Shown here piece after piece: positions 26,397-35,994 of a DNA stretch of 62,900 bases. The notes beneath the pieces were generated by a model. The model did no database searches. It was not told where the DNA came from and worked only from the letters and a program-made list of their open reading frames with translations. Position 1 is the stretch's first letter. Each line of letters opens with the position of its first letter. Position numbers and translations under genes: made by a program. Source of the stretch: an uncultured Eubacteriales bacterium (GTDB taxonomy: Bacteria > Bacillota > Clostridia > Peptostreptococcales > Anaerovoracaceae); NCBI GenBank assembly GCA_902774265.1, contig CACYHR010000003.1, forward strand, positions 1 through 62,900, given 5' to 3'.

Positions 26397-27539
26397 CTAA
26401 ACGGAAAACTTATATTCTGTCTTTGAAGTGAATGTCTCTCCTGCGCGAAGTATGCCGCCCGGGAAATTTTTCTTATTGATCGTATCCGGCCAGAACTGTG
26501 TTTCAAAGCAGACTCCGCTCCGCGGTTCATATATGCTGCCGTCCTTGCCGACCTGTCCATGAAGCCCATTTGCAGTATATAGCTGTACTCCCGGCATATC
26601 GGTCAGTACGTTCATTGTTATTCCTGAGTCATGTGACATCAATGCTGCAATTTCTCTGAATTCCCGTATATCTTTACCGTCCGGATATCCGCAGACGACA
26701 TAATTATGGTCGTATCCGCCGCCTAATCTTATTGCATCATAATCCGAGTTGATATCTGCCCCCAGCATTTTCGGTACGCGAAAATCCATCGGTGTTCCGC
26801 TCACATCCTGAACTGCGCCTGTAGGGAGCAGTCCGCTGTCGGAAGGCGTAAAGTAATCGGCTTTTATCTCTGCAATATGCTGCAGCACTGTGCCGCGGTT
26901 GTGTCCATTCAGGTTGAAATAACTGTGGTTCGTAAATCCGATCGGAGTATCGGCATCTGAAACAGCATTATACTCAATGACCAGTGAATTGCTGTCAGTC
27001 AGTCGATAGCTTACTTCAAGATGCAGATTTCCCGGAAAACCCTGATCACCGTCCGGGCTGTCGAGACAGAATGTAACCATCTTGTCTTCAAGATTGGATT
27101 TTGCCTGAGTGGAAGACCCGTCACTGATGCTCTCTGATGCTACAGCATACATCAGATCACCGGAATCAACCTTTGAGAACGGTATCCTGACATCCCACAG
27201 CCTTTTATGAAAAGGATCTCTGCCTCCGTGAAGGGTATTGTCTCCATTGTTTACGGTCAGCTGATATTCTTTGCCGTTAAGTGTAAAGCTTCCTCCTCCG
27301 ATCCGGTTCGCAACACGTCCTATCGTACCTCCGATACAACCGCTTCCGTTCTCATATCCGGCTGCATCATCATATCCCAGAACTACATCCAGCATCTTCC
27401 CGTACTTATCAGGTACATACAGGCTTACAAGCGATGCTCCGTAGTTACTTACTGCTGCGGTCATACCGCTTTTGTTTCTGAGAATGTAGAGACCTGCAGT
27501 GCCGCCATTTGAAAGATTTCCAAAACTTCTGATGATCAT
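26397..27539 (-). CDS. galM: Galactose mutarotase (aldose 1-epimerase)
   Basis: Interconverts alpha and beta anomers of galactose or other aldoses. 380 aa, with YGASLVSLYVPD, GRVANRIGGGSFTLNG, GGRDPFHKRLWDV, the catalytic His of NHSYFNLNG, the VQLYTANGL strand and the catalytic Glu of GVCFETQFWPD. It has no signal peptide, so it acts in the cytoplasm. A gap of 220 bp with a terminator separates it from the DUF1385-PrmC gene upstream; no gal operon genes are nearby. Confidence 0.94.
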   Translation of the reverse strand: MIIRSFGNLSNGGTAGLYILRNKSGMTAAVSNYGASLVSLYVPDKYGKMLDVVLGYDDAAGYENGSGCIGGTIGRVANRIGGGSFTLNGKEYQLTVNNGDNTLHGGRDPFHKRLWDVRIPFSKVDSGDLMYAVASESISDGSSTQAKSNLEDKMVTFCLDSPDGDQGFPGNLHLEVSYRLTDSNSLVIEYNAVSDADTPIGFTNHSYFNLNGHNRGTVLQHIAEIKADYFTPSDSGLLPTGAVQDVSGTPMDFRVPKMLGADINSDYDAIRLGGGYDHNYVVCGYPDGKDIREFREIAALMSHDSGITMNVLTDMPGVQLYTANGLHGQVGKDGSIYEPRSGVCFETQFWPDTINKKNFPGGILRAGETFTSKTEYKFSV

Positions 27540-27714
27540 TATCCTCTCCCTTGTACTGATCGTTTATATATTTGCTGTCCTTTATTATATACTATGAGCT
27601 GCAGCTTTTGCAGTACCGATATTAACTCAGCACTCAGCCGGAGTATTTCGCGTTTTTTTTGATTCCGGCTTTTCACAGATCTGCAGCTAAATGTTTTCCT
27701 ATGAATCCGGATCT

Positions 27715-27754
27715 GAAAATGCCGATGAAACGCAGTGGTTCCATCGGCATCTTT
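27715..27754 (-). terminator. Terminator of the DUF1385-PrmC gene
   Basis: Nine-bp perfect stem ATGCCGATG/CATCGGCAT (27719-27727 with 27742-27750) followed by TTTT on the minus strand; it would end the long parA-to-prmC transcription unit. Confidence 0.8.
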
Positions 27755-27759
27755 ATTCA

Positions 27760-30633
27760 TCATATTCTCTCCGCGATTATTACTCTGTCAAGGCCTGCAA
27801 GATCCTTGTATTTGCGGATATTGTTAAACGATCCGGATTTCATCAGCAGTCTTTTGACATTTCCTGCCTGATCAGAACCTATTTCCAGTGCAAGTATTCC
27901 GCCTGATCTCAGGTGACTGCCTGCATGATCCGCTATTATCCTGTAATAATCAAGACCGTCATCACCGCCGTCAAGCGCCATTCTCGGCTCATGATCCTTT
28001 ACTTCCGTTGACAGCGTTTCTATCTCGCTGCTCCGGATATAAGGCGGATTGCAGACTATCAGATCAAATACTTTGTATTCAGGCAGCGCATCGAACATGT
28101 CTCCGATAAGGAATATGCATCGCCTGTTGACTCCGTTAAGACCGGCATTGCTCATAGCGGTATGCAATGCATTCTCGGAAGCATCACTCATAGTGACATA
28201 GGCATTCGGCACTTTGGACGCGATGCTTATACCGATAGCTCCGCTTCCGGTGCAGAGATCCAGCACATCCGGATGAGGCACATCACTCTCTTTAAGTATA
28301 TCTATTACCTTTTCCGTAAGAACTTCTGTATCCAGTCTCGGTATCAGTACTGAAGGATTTACCCTGAACGGCAGTCCCATGAATTCCTGCATACCCAGTA
28401 TATACTGTAGCGGAGTTCCCGTAAGTCTTGCCTGAATCCTCTTTTCGTACTCTTTGAAATCCTCATTACGCATCAGCTCTCTGCCTCTGGTGATCAGTTC
28501 GGTACGCGTCAGCCCTGTAGCGTATGACATTATGGTAGTAGCCTCGTTCCTGCCGTTTTCCACCATGCTAAGAGTTGCCTGTCCCCATTTGAGAGCATTC
28601 TCGATAGTCATTATATCGTTGGTATATCTGCGCTTGAGAGTCCTCTGCTTTGCTTCGTTTGCATCGTGTTCCGCGATTCCTGCAGCTAGCGACTGTTCAT
28701 CATCGCCGTCAATCATAGTGACCGTATAACCTCCATGCTCCTTATCAAGCTCGTTGAGGAAATCGATTGCCGCATTTATGCCTTCTTCAGTTCCCGGTTC
28801 ATCAGCTTCCACAGGCATTTTGCGTCTCATGACTTCAGAACCTTCGCCCCACATATCCATATCATTGTCTTCTGCAGGTTCTTCAGATTTTTTGAATAAA
28901 CCTTTGATGGATGTAAGTATTCCTTTTGCCTTTTCCCCTATGGTTTCAAGGTCCAGACCTGCGATTTTGTTATCTTCTTCTATCTCTACCGGTTCGTTGT
29001 CAGATTGATCCGATTCTGTTTTGTCTTCCCATTCCTCTATCTGTCTTGAAAGCTCCTCTGCTGCCTGTTTTGCGGCTTCACTCTGATTCATCATGGTGTT
29101 GATGCCCTTGATATCTATCACATCGGTATAGTCTATATCCGAAGCTGCTTCTTCCAGACCCGGTACTATGTCAGGCTGATCGCTTTTCCCGAATACGCCG
29201 GACGGTTCACCGGATCCGGCGCTCTCTGCGTTTTCACTTGTGTTTTCAATTACATCTTCGCTTTCTTCAGGAAAAAGATCCTTAATATCAATATAGCTGT
29301 CGTCAGAATCATCTCCGAACATCTCTTCGATTTCGGCAGCAGCTGCTTCTGCAGCTTCGTTCACCTCATCCTCTGCACTTACTGCAGAACTGATATCTTC
29401 CGCATTACTCAGGTCTTCGCTCAGATCCGCTGCTTTCGCTTCTGCCTCCTTCAAAGCCCGCTCCGCTTCATCGCGGCTTTCCAGATATTCTTCCGGGATA
29501 AGATTGTCATAAGCAAATGTCGGAACCAGATTCGGATCATCTTTTTTATCGGATTCCGCCGCTTCAGGCTTTTCCTCTGTTACGTCAACTGAATCTTTGC
29601 TGTCTGCTGCGGCTCCTGTCTGTACGTCATCCGGGATATCGATCGGATTTCCGTCCTTATCGACGATTCCGTCTATTTCTTCTGTTTCAGGATCTACCAG
29701 TACAGCTTTGAGAGAGAGTATTCCGACTTCAAGCTGTTCCTTTGTCGGATCCATAGTAGTCAGCCTCTGCAGCATCAGTCCCGGATAACTGAGTATCCTG
29801 ACTATCCTGCCGTCCGATCTGCCTGCCAGTCTGAGCAGCTCATAGCTGATTCCCGCGATTACGGGGATCAGAAGTATCCTGGATGTGATCCTCCAGACCA
29901 GATTAGGCCATCCGAGGAAACTGAAAAGAAGCAGGCTGACTATGAGTACGAAGACCATAAAGCTTGTACCGCATCTCGGATGCAGTGTGTAGAACATATC
30001 CGCATTATCCGGAGTCAGTTCAAGATTGTTCTCATAGCAGTGTATCGTCTTATGTTCCGCGCCGTGGTAACGGAACAGCGTCTTGATATCCTCAAGCCGC
30101 CTGATCGCAACCACATATCCTATGAACATCGCTATTCTCAGAAGTCCCTCTACAAGATTGAGAACAACTACATTGCTGACCCATTTGCCGAGAAAATTCA
30201 CGACCCATGTCGGAAGTATGATAAAGAAGAGGACGGATACAACGAGTGCAAATACCACCGCTGAAATCATCATAAAATTCCATGCGGCTCTGGATCCGAA
30301 TTTGTCATTGACCCATGTTTCTATTTTTCCCGGTTCCTCATCGTATTCTTCCGGTGCGTACTTCTCCAGTATATCTGCAGATTCCATCAGAGTAGACATC
30401 CCATTCACAAAAGACCGTGCAAAAGCTACGATTCCTCTTGCGAACGGCACCTTCATGACAGATGGTGACGGAGCCTTCTTTTTTGTCCTCAGATACAGTC
30501 CTCCCGGAAGTCTCATCGCCAGTGCAAGTCTGTCCGGACCCTGCATCATTATTCCTTCCATAACAGCCTGTCCTCCGATCGAAGTAGGGCAGGCCTCCTT
30601 AATAAAGATCTTGCTGTAATCCAACTTTGCCAT
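27760..30633 (-). CDS. prmC: DUF1385 membrane protein fused to PrmC (N5-glutamine methyltransferase)
   Basis: 957 aa in one uninterrupted frame. Residues about 1-320 are a DUF1385/YqhQ-type membrane protein (SIGGQAVMEGIMMQGP, RYHGAEHKTIHCYEN, HPRCGTSFM; about five membrane segments). Residues about 320-670 are an acidic, Ala/Glu/Asp/Ser-rich, probably disordered linker. Residues about 671-957 are a complete PrmC/HemK with LDLCTGSGAIGIS and the catalytic NPPY at about 859; PrmC methylates the GGQ glutamine of release factors. DUF1385 and prmC are neighbours in many Firmicutes, so fusion of adjacent genes with linker growth is plausible. If real, it would tether release-factor methylation to the membrane. 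Confidence 0.88.
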   Translation of the reverse strand: MAKLDYSKIFIKEACPTSIGGQAVMEGIMMQGPDRLALAMRLPGGLYLRTKKKAPSPSVMKVPFARGIVAFARSFVNGMSTLMESADILEKYAPEEYDEEPGKIETWVNDKFGSRAAWNFMMISAVVFALVVSVLFFIILPTWVVNFLGKWVSNVVVLNLVEGLLRIAMFIGYVVAIRRLEDIKTLFRYHGAEHKTIHCYENNLELTPDNADMFYTLHPRCGTSFMVFVLIVSLLLFSFLGWPNLVWRITSRILLIPVIAGISYELLRLAGRSDGRIVRILSYPGLMLQRLTTMDPTKEQLEVGILSLKAVLVDPETEEIDGIVDKDGNPIDIPDDVQTGAAADSKDSVDVTEEKPEAAESDKKDDPNLVPTFAYDNLIPEEYLESRDEAERALKEAEAKAADLSEDLSNAEDISSAVSAEDEVNEAAEAAAAEIEEMFGDDSDDSYIDIKDLFPEESEDVIENTSENAESAGSGEPSGVFGKSDQPDIVPGLEEAASDIDYTDVIDIKGINTMMNQSEAAKQAAEELSRQIEEWEDKTESDQSDNEPVEIEEDNKIAGLDLETIGEKAKGILTSIKGLFKKSEEPAEDNDMDMWGEGSEVMRRKMPVEADEPGTEEGINAAIDFLNELDKEHGGYTVTMIDGDDEQSLAAGIAEHDANEAKQRTLKRRYTNDIMTIENALKWGQATLSMVENGRNEATTIMSYATGLTRTELITRGRELMRNEDFKEYEKRIQARLTGTPLQYILGMQEFMGLPFRVNPSVLIPRLDTEVLTEKVIDILKESDVPHPDVLDLCTGSGAIGISIASKVPNAYVTMSDASENALHTAMSNAGLNGVNRRCIFLIGDMFDALPEYKVFDLIVCNPPYIRSSEIETLSTEVKDHEPRMALDGGDDGLDYYRIIADHAGSHLRSGGILALEIGSDQAGNVKRLLMKSGSFNNIRKYKDLAGLDRVIIAERI

Positions 30634-30694
30634 TTTTATATAATCCCCGCGGTATTTCTTATTCCGGGCTTTTCAGTCCGTCATTCCCAATTTT

Positions 30695-31933
30695 TCAGTT
30701 CAGCTTCCTGAGCATGAAATTTACAAAATCTGCATTGCTCTTTGTGCTCGACAGATTGTCTATTATCTCTTCGGTAACATCCATTACGCTTCCCGAAGAC
30801 ATTGCTCTTCGGAGCATATACATGACCTGATACTCATCCTGACTGAGGAGAAGATCCTCTCTTCTTGTTCCTGATTTGTACAGATCTATAGCCGGGAATA
30901 TCCTTCTCTCACTGAGCTGTCTGTCCAGATGCAGTTCCATATTGCCCGTGCCTTTGAATTCCTCGTATATCACATCATCCATCCTGCTGCCTGTATCGAC
31001 CAGAGCAGTGGCAAGTATGGTAACACTGCCGCCCTCCTCGAGATTGCGGGCTGTTCCGAAGAATTTCTTAGGCGGATGGAGAGCCCCCGGATCGAGTCCG
31101 CCCGACAGAGTTCTTCCGGATGCCGGAACTTCCATATTATAAGCCCTTGCAAGTCTCGTAATGGAGTCAAGCAGAATAACTACATCGCGCCCTGTTTCTG
31201 CCAGTCTCTTAGCTCTCTCGATAACCATCTGTGCTACCTTGACATGATGCCTTGTCTCTTCATCAAATGTCGAGTATATGACCTCGGAATGTTTAAGACT
31301 CCTCTTCATGTCAGTAACCTCTTCAGGCCTCTCATCTACAAGCAGCACGATGAGCTCAATATCCGGATATTTGTCTTCTATTGAAGCAGCGATTTTTTTA
31401 AGCAGCACCGTCTTGCCGGCCTTTGGCTGGGCGACAATAAGACCTCTCTGCCCCCTGCCTATAGGTGCAACAAGATCCATCACCCTTGTAGAAAGGTCTA
31501 TGCTTGAATTCTCCAGTACGATCTTTTCGTCCGGAAACACAGGCGTCAGATTATCGAAATTCGGTCTTCTCCTGGATTCGACCGGATCTATTCCGTTGAC
31601 GCTCTTGACATACAGCAGCGCGCCAAATCTCTCGCCGGCCCTAGGAGCTCTGGTAATCCCCAGGATCTTGTCTCCGGTCCGCAGACCGAAACGCCTGATC
31701 TGACTGTTGGAAACATATATATCCTTATTTGAGGTCAGAAAATTATCAAATCTCAGAAATCCGAATCCGTCGTCAGCTATCTCGAGTATTCCCTCGACCT
31801 CCGGACGTTCTTCTTTCTCTTCTTTCTCGTCTTTTTCTGCCTTCTCATCCTGCTGCAGGGGAGCTTCTGTCTTAACCGTTTCCTCTGAAACAGTTATTTC
31901 CTCATCTGTATTTTTAATCTTATCTTCTGACAT
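30695..31933 (-). CDS. rho: Transcription termination factor Rho
   Basis: Hexameric RNA-dependent ATPase that ends transcription. 412 aa. An acidic, Lys/Glu-rich N-terminal extension (about 45 residues) replaces the usual Rho_N; then the cold-shock-like RNA-binding domain ([27 protein letters not shown] in parts), Walker [13 protein letters not shown] at about 167-178, Walker [17 protein letters not shown], and the R loop/Q loop. It lies 11 nt after the LTA-synthase-like gene and 61 nt before DUF1385-prmC. Confidence 0.97.
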   Translation of the reverse strand: MSEDKIKNTDEEITVSEETVKTEAPLQQDEKAEKDEKEEKEERPEVEGILEIADDGFGFLRFDNFLTSNKDIYVSNSQIRRFGLRTGDKILGITRAPRAGERFGALLYVKSVNGIDPVESRRRPNFDNLTPVFPDEKIVLENSSIDLSTRVMDLVAPIGRGQRGLIVAQPKAGKTVLLKKIAASIEDKYPDIELIVLLVDERPEEVTDMKRSLKHSEVIYSTFDEETRHHVKVAQMVIERAKRLAETGRDVVILLDSITRLARAYNMEVPASGRTLSGGLDPGALHPPKKFFGTARNLEEGGSVTILATALVDTGSRMDDVIYEEFKGTGNMELHLDRQLSERRIFPAIDLYKSGTRREDLLLSQDEYQVMYMLRRAMSSGSVMDVTEEIIDNLSSTKSNADFVNFMLRKLN

Positions 31934-31944
31934 AAGTCCTCCCT

Positions 31945-34044
31945 TTATAATTCTTCATTTGCACCGACAGTTGTCAGTATCTCTTCTTCGGATTTGTCAA
32001 CCTGGCTTACCTCAAGCCTTTCAACATCCTCCGGTTCAACTCTCTCGTTCAGAGCCAGCAGTGTAGGTGACAGATAAACTGTCGACAGCTGCTTGCCGTC
32101 CAGACTGATGATCGACCTCTCGGTAAAGTTTTTACCTCTTATGTAGTATCGGTCTCCGATCTTTACTACATCTTTGATACTGATCAGCTTATGACCCATC
32201 TTCATATCCACGGCTTTGAACGGTCTGCTGCCTCCGAATGCATAGCTTTCTCCATACAGCATATCGTATGCAAGAGCCTCCTGATCCTTGAGATATGATT
32301 TTTTATCTGAAGAATTGCTCTGCTGATAATCGAACATGATTCCTTCATGCGGGAATCCCGCATCCTTCAGCAGCACGGCTCCGCTCTCATATGAGTGGAT
32401 GTCTCTGTCCTTTTTATCCAGACCGATATTGTCCCAGATCACATATCTTGTCTGATACAGATCGTCTGCTTTGTAGTTCTCTTCCTTTACATCGAGCGCA
32501 GGTATATGGTCCCCGTAAATGATCATGACCGTCGGCTCTTCGGATTTTTCTATCTCATTTATGAGGTCGCCTATAAAAGTATCCATCTCATGACATTCAT
32601 TGAGATAGTATTCATATTTCCATTTTGTCTCCTCGTCTTCGGCTGTCACAGTGGTGTATGGATTCTTGAAGACCTTTTCCGTAGGATAGGCGCCATGTCC
32701 CTCTACTGATATCACATGCAGAAAATCTCTCTGTTTCGTTGACTTCATTATTTCCATGATCTCGCTTGTCAGCACTGTATCCTTACACCAGTTTGTAGGA
32801 GTAAAGGAAACATTGTTCATGTATTCGACTGATGTAAATGAGTCGAAACCGAGGTTTGCATAAACCTCGTTACGGTTATAGAACAGTGCCCTGTGGTTGT
32901 GCAGCGCACTGGTCTCGTAGCCGTGGCTGCGGGTCACATATGCCATGCTTTCGAGTGTTTCCTTGCGCAGCTTTCCCTTATACGGGTATTCTCCCGGACC
33001 GAAGAATCTCGCACTTATGCCGGTAAGAACTTCGAATTCCGTATTAGCTGTACCGGCTCCGCAGGCAGGAACTATGAATCGTCCCGATGTGTACTCTTTA
33101 GTCAGTTTGTTGAACACCGGTGTCGGATCCTTATCCACCTTGATATTCGCGTAATCCTGCGCCACAGTGAATGATTCCATCTGAAGCACGATGATATTAG
33201 GATGATCGAGGCTGTCGTTCTTTTCCGGCAGCTCCGTATCAGTTCCTTTTTTTGTCTTCTCTTCAAGTATTTTATCAATGAATTTCTGAGAATAACCTGC
33301 AGGCCTCGAAATACCTGCATTTGCGGATGTCATTATGAAGCAGTACGCGATTCCGTAATCTCTGTAGGCATAGTTCAGATTGCCGAAATATGTTCCTACA
33401 ACTCCTGTCTTTATCGCACCGTATGTAGCTCCGGCAGTGACCAAAACAGCCAGCAGCACAGCAGCTATGCTTTTCGGATATTTTATATTCTTCCACTTTT
33501 CACTGCGGATGAATATCATTATTATAGCCAGCACTCCCAGTATAAGTGCTGCAATGAGAAGCGTTATCTGCCAGCTGGTGTAGTATGTAGTTATTATCGT
33601 AAGTCCGTCGGCAAAATTCTGCAGATCGTACAGAGTAAACGGAGTCATCCTCGAAAGGAGTATTACGCCGTTTACCGTACCCAGTATTATCCAGAACAGA
33701 GATATCATGAACCATACGAATCTGCGCCTTTTGAACAGCAGAGCGAAAGTCATGGTACAGAATATGATCAGCACATTGTAAAGGAATATCACCGGGTGAG
33801 TTATCATCCACATGAGACTTTCCCCAACGCCTCTTGATATCCGTCCGAAAATCTCCATGTACAGATTAATGATAAACGCACCGACAGCCATGAGACATAT
33901 GTATTTCACCTCATGTCTGTCCGCATCAAAATACTTCGCCGCTCTCCGCGGGAATATTTTATAGAATACCCTGCTTATAATACTTCCGAGTTTTTTGAAA
34001 GACGATGCTATGACCGCCAGTACTTTTTTTATCTTTTCTAACAA
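31945..34044 (-). CDS. LTA synthase-family sulfatase (glycerol-phosphate transferase-like)
   Basis: 699 aa polytopic membrane enzyme. Five hydrophobic segments (about residues 48-230) are followed by an extracytoplasmic sulfatase/alkaline-phosphatase domain with VLQMESF (metal Glu), GAGTANTEFEVLTG (catalytic Thr region of LtaS), SVEGHGAYP and IYGDHIPAL (metal Asp/His). A C-terminal extension of about 80 residues (IRGKNFTERSIISLDG) resembles an IPT/TIG-like Ig fold. Probably polymerises or transfers glycerol phosphate on lipoteichoic acid or glycolipids; exact substrate unknown. It overlaps the end of rsmA by 7 nt. Confidence 0.88.
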   Translation of the reverse strand: MLEKIKKVLAVIASSFKKLGSIISRVFYKIFPRRAAKYFDADRHEVKYICLMAVGAFIINLYMEIFGRISRGVGESLMWMITHPVIFLYNVLIIFCTMTFALLFKRRRFVWFMISLFWIILGTVNGVILLSRMTPFTLYDLQNFADGLTIITTYYTSWQITLLIAALILGVLAIIMIFIRSEKWKNIKYPKSIAAVLLAVLVTAGATYGAIKTGVVGTYFGNLNYAYRDYGIAYCFIMTSANAGISRPAGYSQKFIDKILEEKTKKGTDTELPEKNDSLDHPNIIVLQMESFTVAQDYANIKVDKDPTPVFNKLTKEYTSGRFIVPACGAGTANTEFEVLTGISARFFGPGEYPYKGKLRKETLESMAYVTRSHGYETSALHNHRALFYNRNEVYANLGFDSFTSVEYMNNVSFTPTNWCKDTVLTSEIMEIMKSTKQRDFLHVISVEGHGAYPTEKVFKNPYTTVTAEDEETKWKYEYYLNECHEMDTFIGDLINEIEKSEEPTVMIIYGDHIPALDVKEENYKADDLYQTRYVIWDNIGLDKKDRDIHSYESGAVLLKDAGFPHEGIMFDYQQSNSSDKKSYLKDQEALAYDMLYGESYAFGGSRPFKAVDMKMGHKLISIKDVVKIGDRYYIRGKNFTERSIISLDGKQLSTVYLSPTLLALNERVEPEDVERLEVSQVDKSEEEILTTVGANEEL

Positions 34045-34946
34045 ATTCCTGCCTCCCTGAGGCTGTCCGACAGCTTTGCGAACTCCTCCATGCTGAGACT
34101 CTCCGCCCTTCTGGCCGAATCTATCCCTGCTGCCTCAAGAGCCTCCGCTATAGTTTTTCTGTCTGTATTTCCAAGTGACATCAGTGAATTCAGCAGAGTC
34201 TTGCGTCTCTGCGAAAAACCGGCTTTGATACATCTGAAGAAAAATCCCTCATCTGACGGATGTACGGGTTTTTCATCAAGTATATCCATCCTCAGCACGA
34301 CCGAGTCCACTTTCGGTATGGGATAAAAGCACTCGCGTCCGGCCTCTGCTATCTCGCTCACTTCACAGTAATAATGAACTGAATATGTTATCGATCCGGA
34401 AAGCTTGGTGCCCGGTTCTGCTGCGATCCTGTCGCCTACTTCCTTTTGCATCATTGCTGTTATGCTTGCGGCTCCTGTATCGGATTCGAGCAGCTTCATG
34501 ATGATAGGAGTTGTAATGTAATACGGCAGATTTCCCACTATACGAAGTTCCTTAAGTCCGTATTCTGCGAGTTTTTCTGCTGCGATACCGCGGATATCCG
34601 TGTCAAGTATATCTGCATGCATCAGTTCTACATTATCCATGCCAAAAGTCTTGATTCTGAGACCTTCTATCATACGTTCATCCAGATCGACTGCTATGAC
34701 ATAGCCTGCTCTCTCTGCAAGCGGCAGTGTAAGAGCCCCTGTTCCCGGACCTATCTCTATAACAAGACTGTCTTTTGTAACTCCGCTTCCCTCAATGATC
34801 GCATCGATAATATCATTGTCCACGAGAAAATTCTGTCCCAGACTTTTTGACGGCCTCAGACCTCCCAGTTCCTTAGGCGGCCTGCTTCCTGCTTTTTTGG
34901 CCTGCATCCTTTTATTCAGTTTCTTTGACCGCTTTCCTGAGCTCAT
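34038..34946 (-). CDS. rsmA: 16S rRNA dimethyladenosine transferase RsmA/KsgA
   Basis: Dimethylates two adjacent adenines in helix 45 of 16S rRNA. Up to 302 aa, with SLGQNFLVD, the SAM motif EIGPGTGALT, NLPYYITTPI (catalytic motif IV) and FSQRRKTLLNSL. The start at 34946 overlaps rnmV by 35 nt; an internal ATG at 34907 would remove a basic 13-residue N terminus and the overlap, so the start is uncertain. The pairing rnmV-rsmA is conserved in Firmicutes. Confidence 0.95.
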   Translation of the reverse strand: MSSGKRSKKLNKRMQAKKAGSRPPKELGGLRPSKSLGQNFLVDNDIIDAIIEGSGVTKDSLVIEIGPGTGALTLPLAERAGYVIAVDLDERMIEGLRIKTFGMDNVELMHADILDTDIRGIAAEKLAEYGLKELRIVGNLPYYITTPIIMKLLESDTGAASITAMMQKEVGDRIAAEPGTKLSGSITYSVHYYCEVSEIAEAGRECFYPIPKVDSVVLRMDILDEKPVHPSDEGFFFRCIKAGFSQRRKTLLNSLMSLGNTDRKTIAEALEAAGIDSARRAESLSMEEFAKLSDSLREAGIC

Positions 34947-35490
34947 CTATTCCTATTCCGAATCCTTTTAGTTTTTTCAGCATTGCTTTGGCGTTACCGT
35001 AGCCTATTCCCAGCCTTCCGCATACTGCGGTTCTCAGCTCCGAAGATCCTCTGCCGCCTGCCAGTCCGAGTTCTGCCAGATCCTCCATCTGTATTTCATC
35101 AACATGCGAAGGTTTATCGCTGTCCTGTCTTCCCGCAAGCTCCAGAGCCTTAACTACAGCCTCTGCAATTACTTCAGGCGATGAATTCTCAACGCCTATG
35201 TCATCGCCGGCTGTCGCTGCTCCGCGTTCGATGTAGCAGTTGACCGAAGCGGGAAATTTCTGATTAAGCTTTTTCCTTATTTCTTCACCGGCGTGATCGG
35301 GATCTGTAAGTATCAGCAGACCCTTTTCCCTGTATGCTTTTTCGAGCACCTTCCATGTTTCGGCCGTTATCCCGAATCCGTGTGTAGGTATTATCAGAGC
35401 ATCAACTGCTTTGGATACCGCATCCACATCATCTCTGCCCTCTACCACGATTGCCCGTGAAACCCTGATTTTTTCAAAGGGTTTATTCAT
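34912..35490 (-). CDS. rnmV: Ribonuclease M5
   Basis: Processes the 5S rRNA precursor in Firmicutes. 192 aa TOPRIM protein: VVEGRDDVDAV with the catalytic Glu, and LILTDPDHAGEEIRKK with the metal-binding Asp pair; the C-terminal region (LRTAVCGRLGIGYGNAKAMLKKL) is the RNase M5 tail. The start ATG 35490 overlaps the stop of the DivIC-like gene (ATGAATAA arrangement), suggesting coupled translation; an in-frame ATG 9 nt upstream is possible. Confidence 0.94.
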   Translation of the reverse strand: MNKPFEKIRVSRAIVVEGRDDVDAVSKAVDALIIPTHGFGITAETWKVLEKAYREKGLLILTDPDHAGEEIRKKLNQKFPASVNCYIERGAATAGDDIGVENSSPEVIAEAVVKALELAGRQDSDKPSHVDEIQMEDLAELGLAGGRGSSELRTAVCGRLGIGYGNAKAMLKKLKGFGIGIDELRKAVKETE

Positions 35491-35944
35491 CTTTATCATC
35501 TGCTCCTTTGCTGCTTTGATCATCATCATCGAATAGAAAGAGTATCTCTCCCTCGTTCAGGAGTCTCAGCTGTTCGCGTGCTTTTTCCTCTACATATTCC
35601 CTGTCCTCGCTGTTTTTCAGTTCTTTCGACAGCCTGTCTCTCTCCGCTTCAAGTTCCTTCTGGTGTTTTTTTAAGGCAATGTTTTCGGCCTTGAGTCTGA
35701 CTATCTCTTTACCGCACATTGTCATAAGCAGTCCGAGCACCAGTATAAGCAGTATAATAGTCCGGCGCTTCTTTGCGACCCGCCTTTTATCACGCTCTCT
35801 GCGTCTTTTCTCTATCTGCGCAGCAAATGCCTCCGCAGCCGCCTGATCTTCATATGATGCCTTAGCAGCATCACCTCCTGATCCTGATTCTGCGGCCTCG
35901 GTATTTTCATCTGTTTCGCTGTATATCCTGTTTTCTTCTTCCAT
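35483..35944 (-). CDS. Septum formation initiator (FtsB/DivIC family)
   Basis: 153 aa bitopic protein: an acidic cytoplasmic N terminus of about 45 residues, a basic patch KRRRERDKRRVAKKRR, one membrane segment (about 62-78), an extracytoplasmic coiled coil (IVRLKAENIALKKHQKELE) and the family-typical YVEEKAREQLRLLNEGEILF. Expected to join DivIB/FtsL in the division complex. The acidic C-terminal tail (DDDDQSSKGADDKDE) is longer than usual. Confidence 0.85.
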   Translation of the reverse strand: MEEENRIYSETDENTEAAESGSGGDAAKASYEDQAAAEAFAAQIEKRRRERDKRRVAKKRRTIILLILVLGLLMTMCGKEIVRLKAENIALKKHQKELEAERDRLSKELKNSEDREYVEEKAREQLRLLNEGEILFLFDDDDQSSKGADDKDE

Positions 35945-35994
35945 CTGATCCTTTTTTATGATTCTTCTATATGATTTTTCTGTCTGAATTCCTG

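Noticed and set aside
27539-27763. 74-codon minus-strand ORF between galM and the DUF1385-PrmC gene
   Set aside because: Contains the terminator of the upstream gene, overlaps the galM start region, and shows no family features.
28600-29750. Frameshift or missed stop between DUF1385 and PrmC
   Set aside because: The linker is an uninterrupted frame with consistent acidic composition and codon pattern; no sign of two separate genes with a ribosome site and start.
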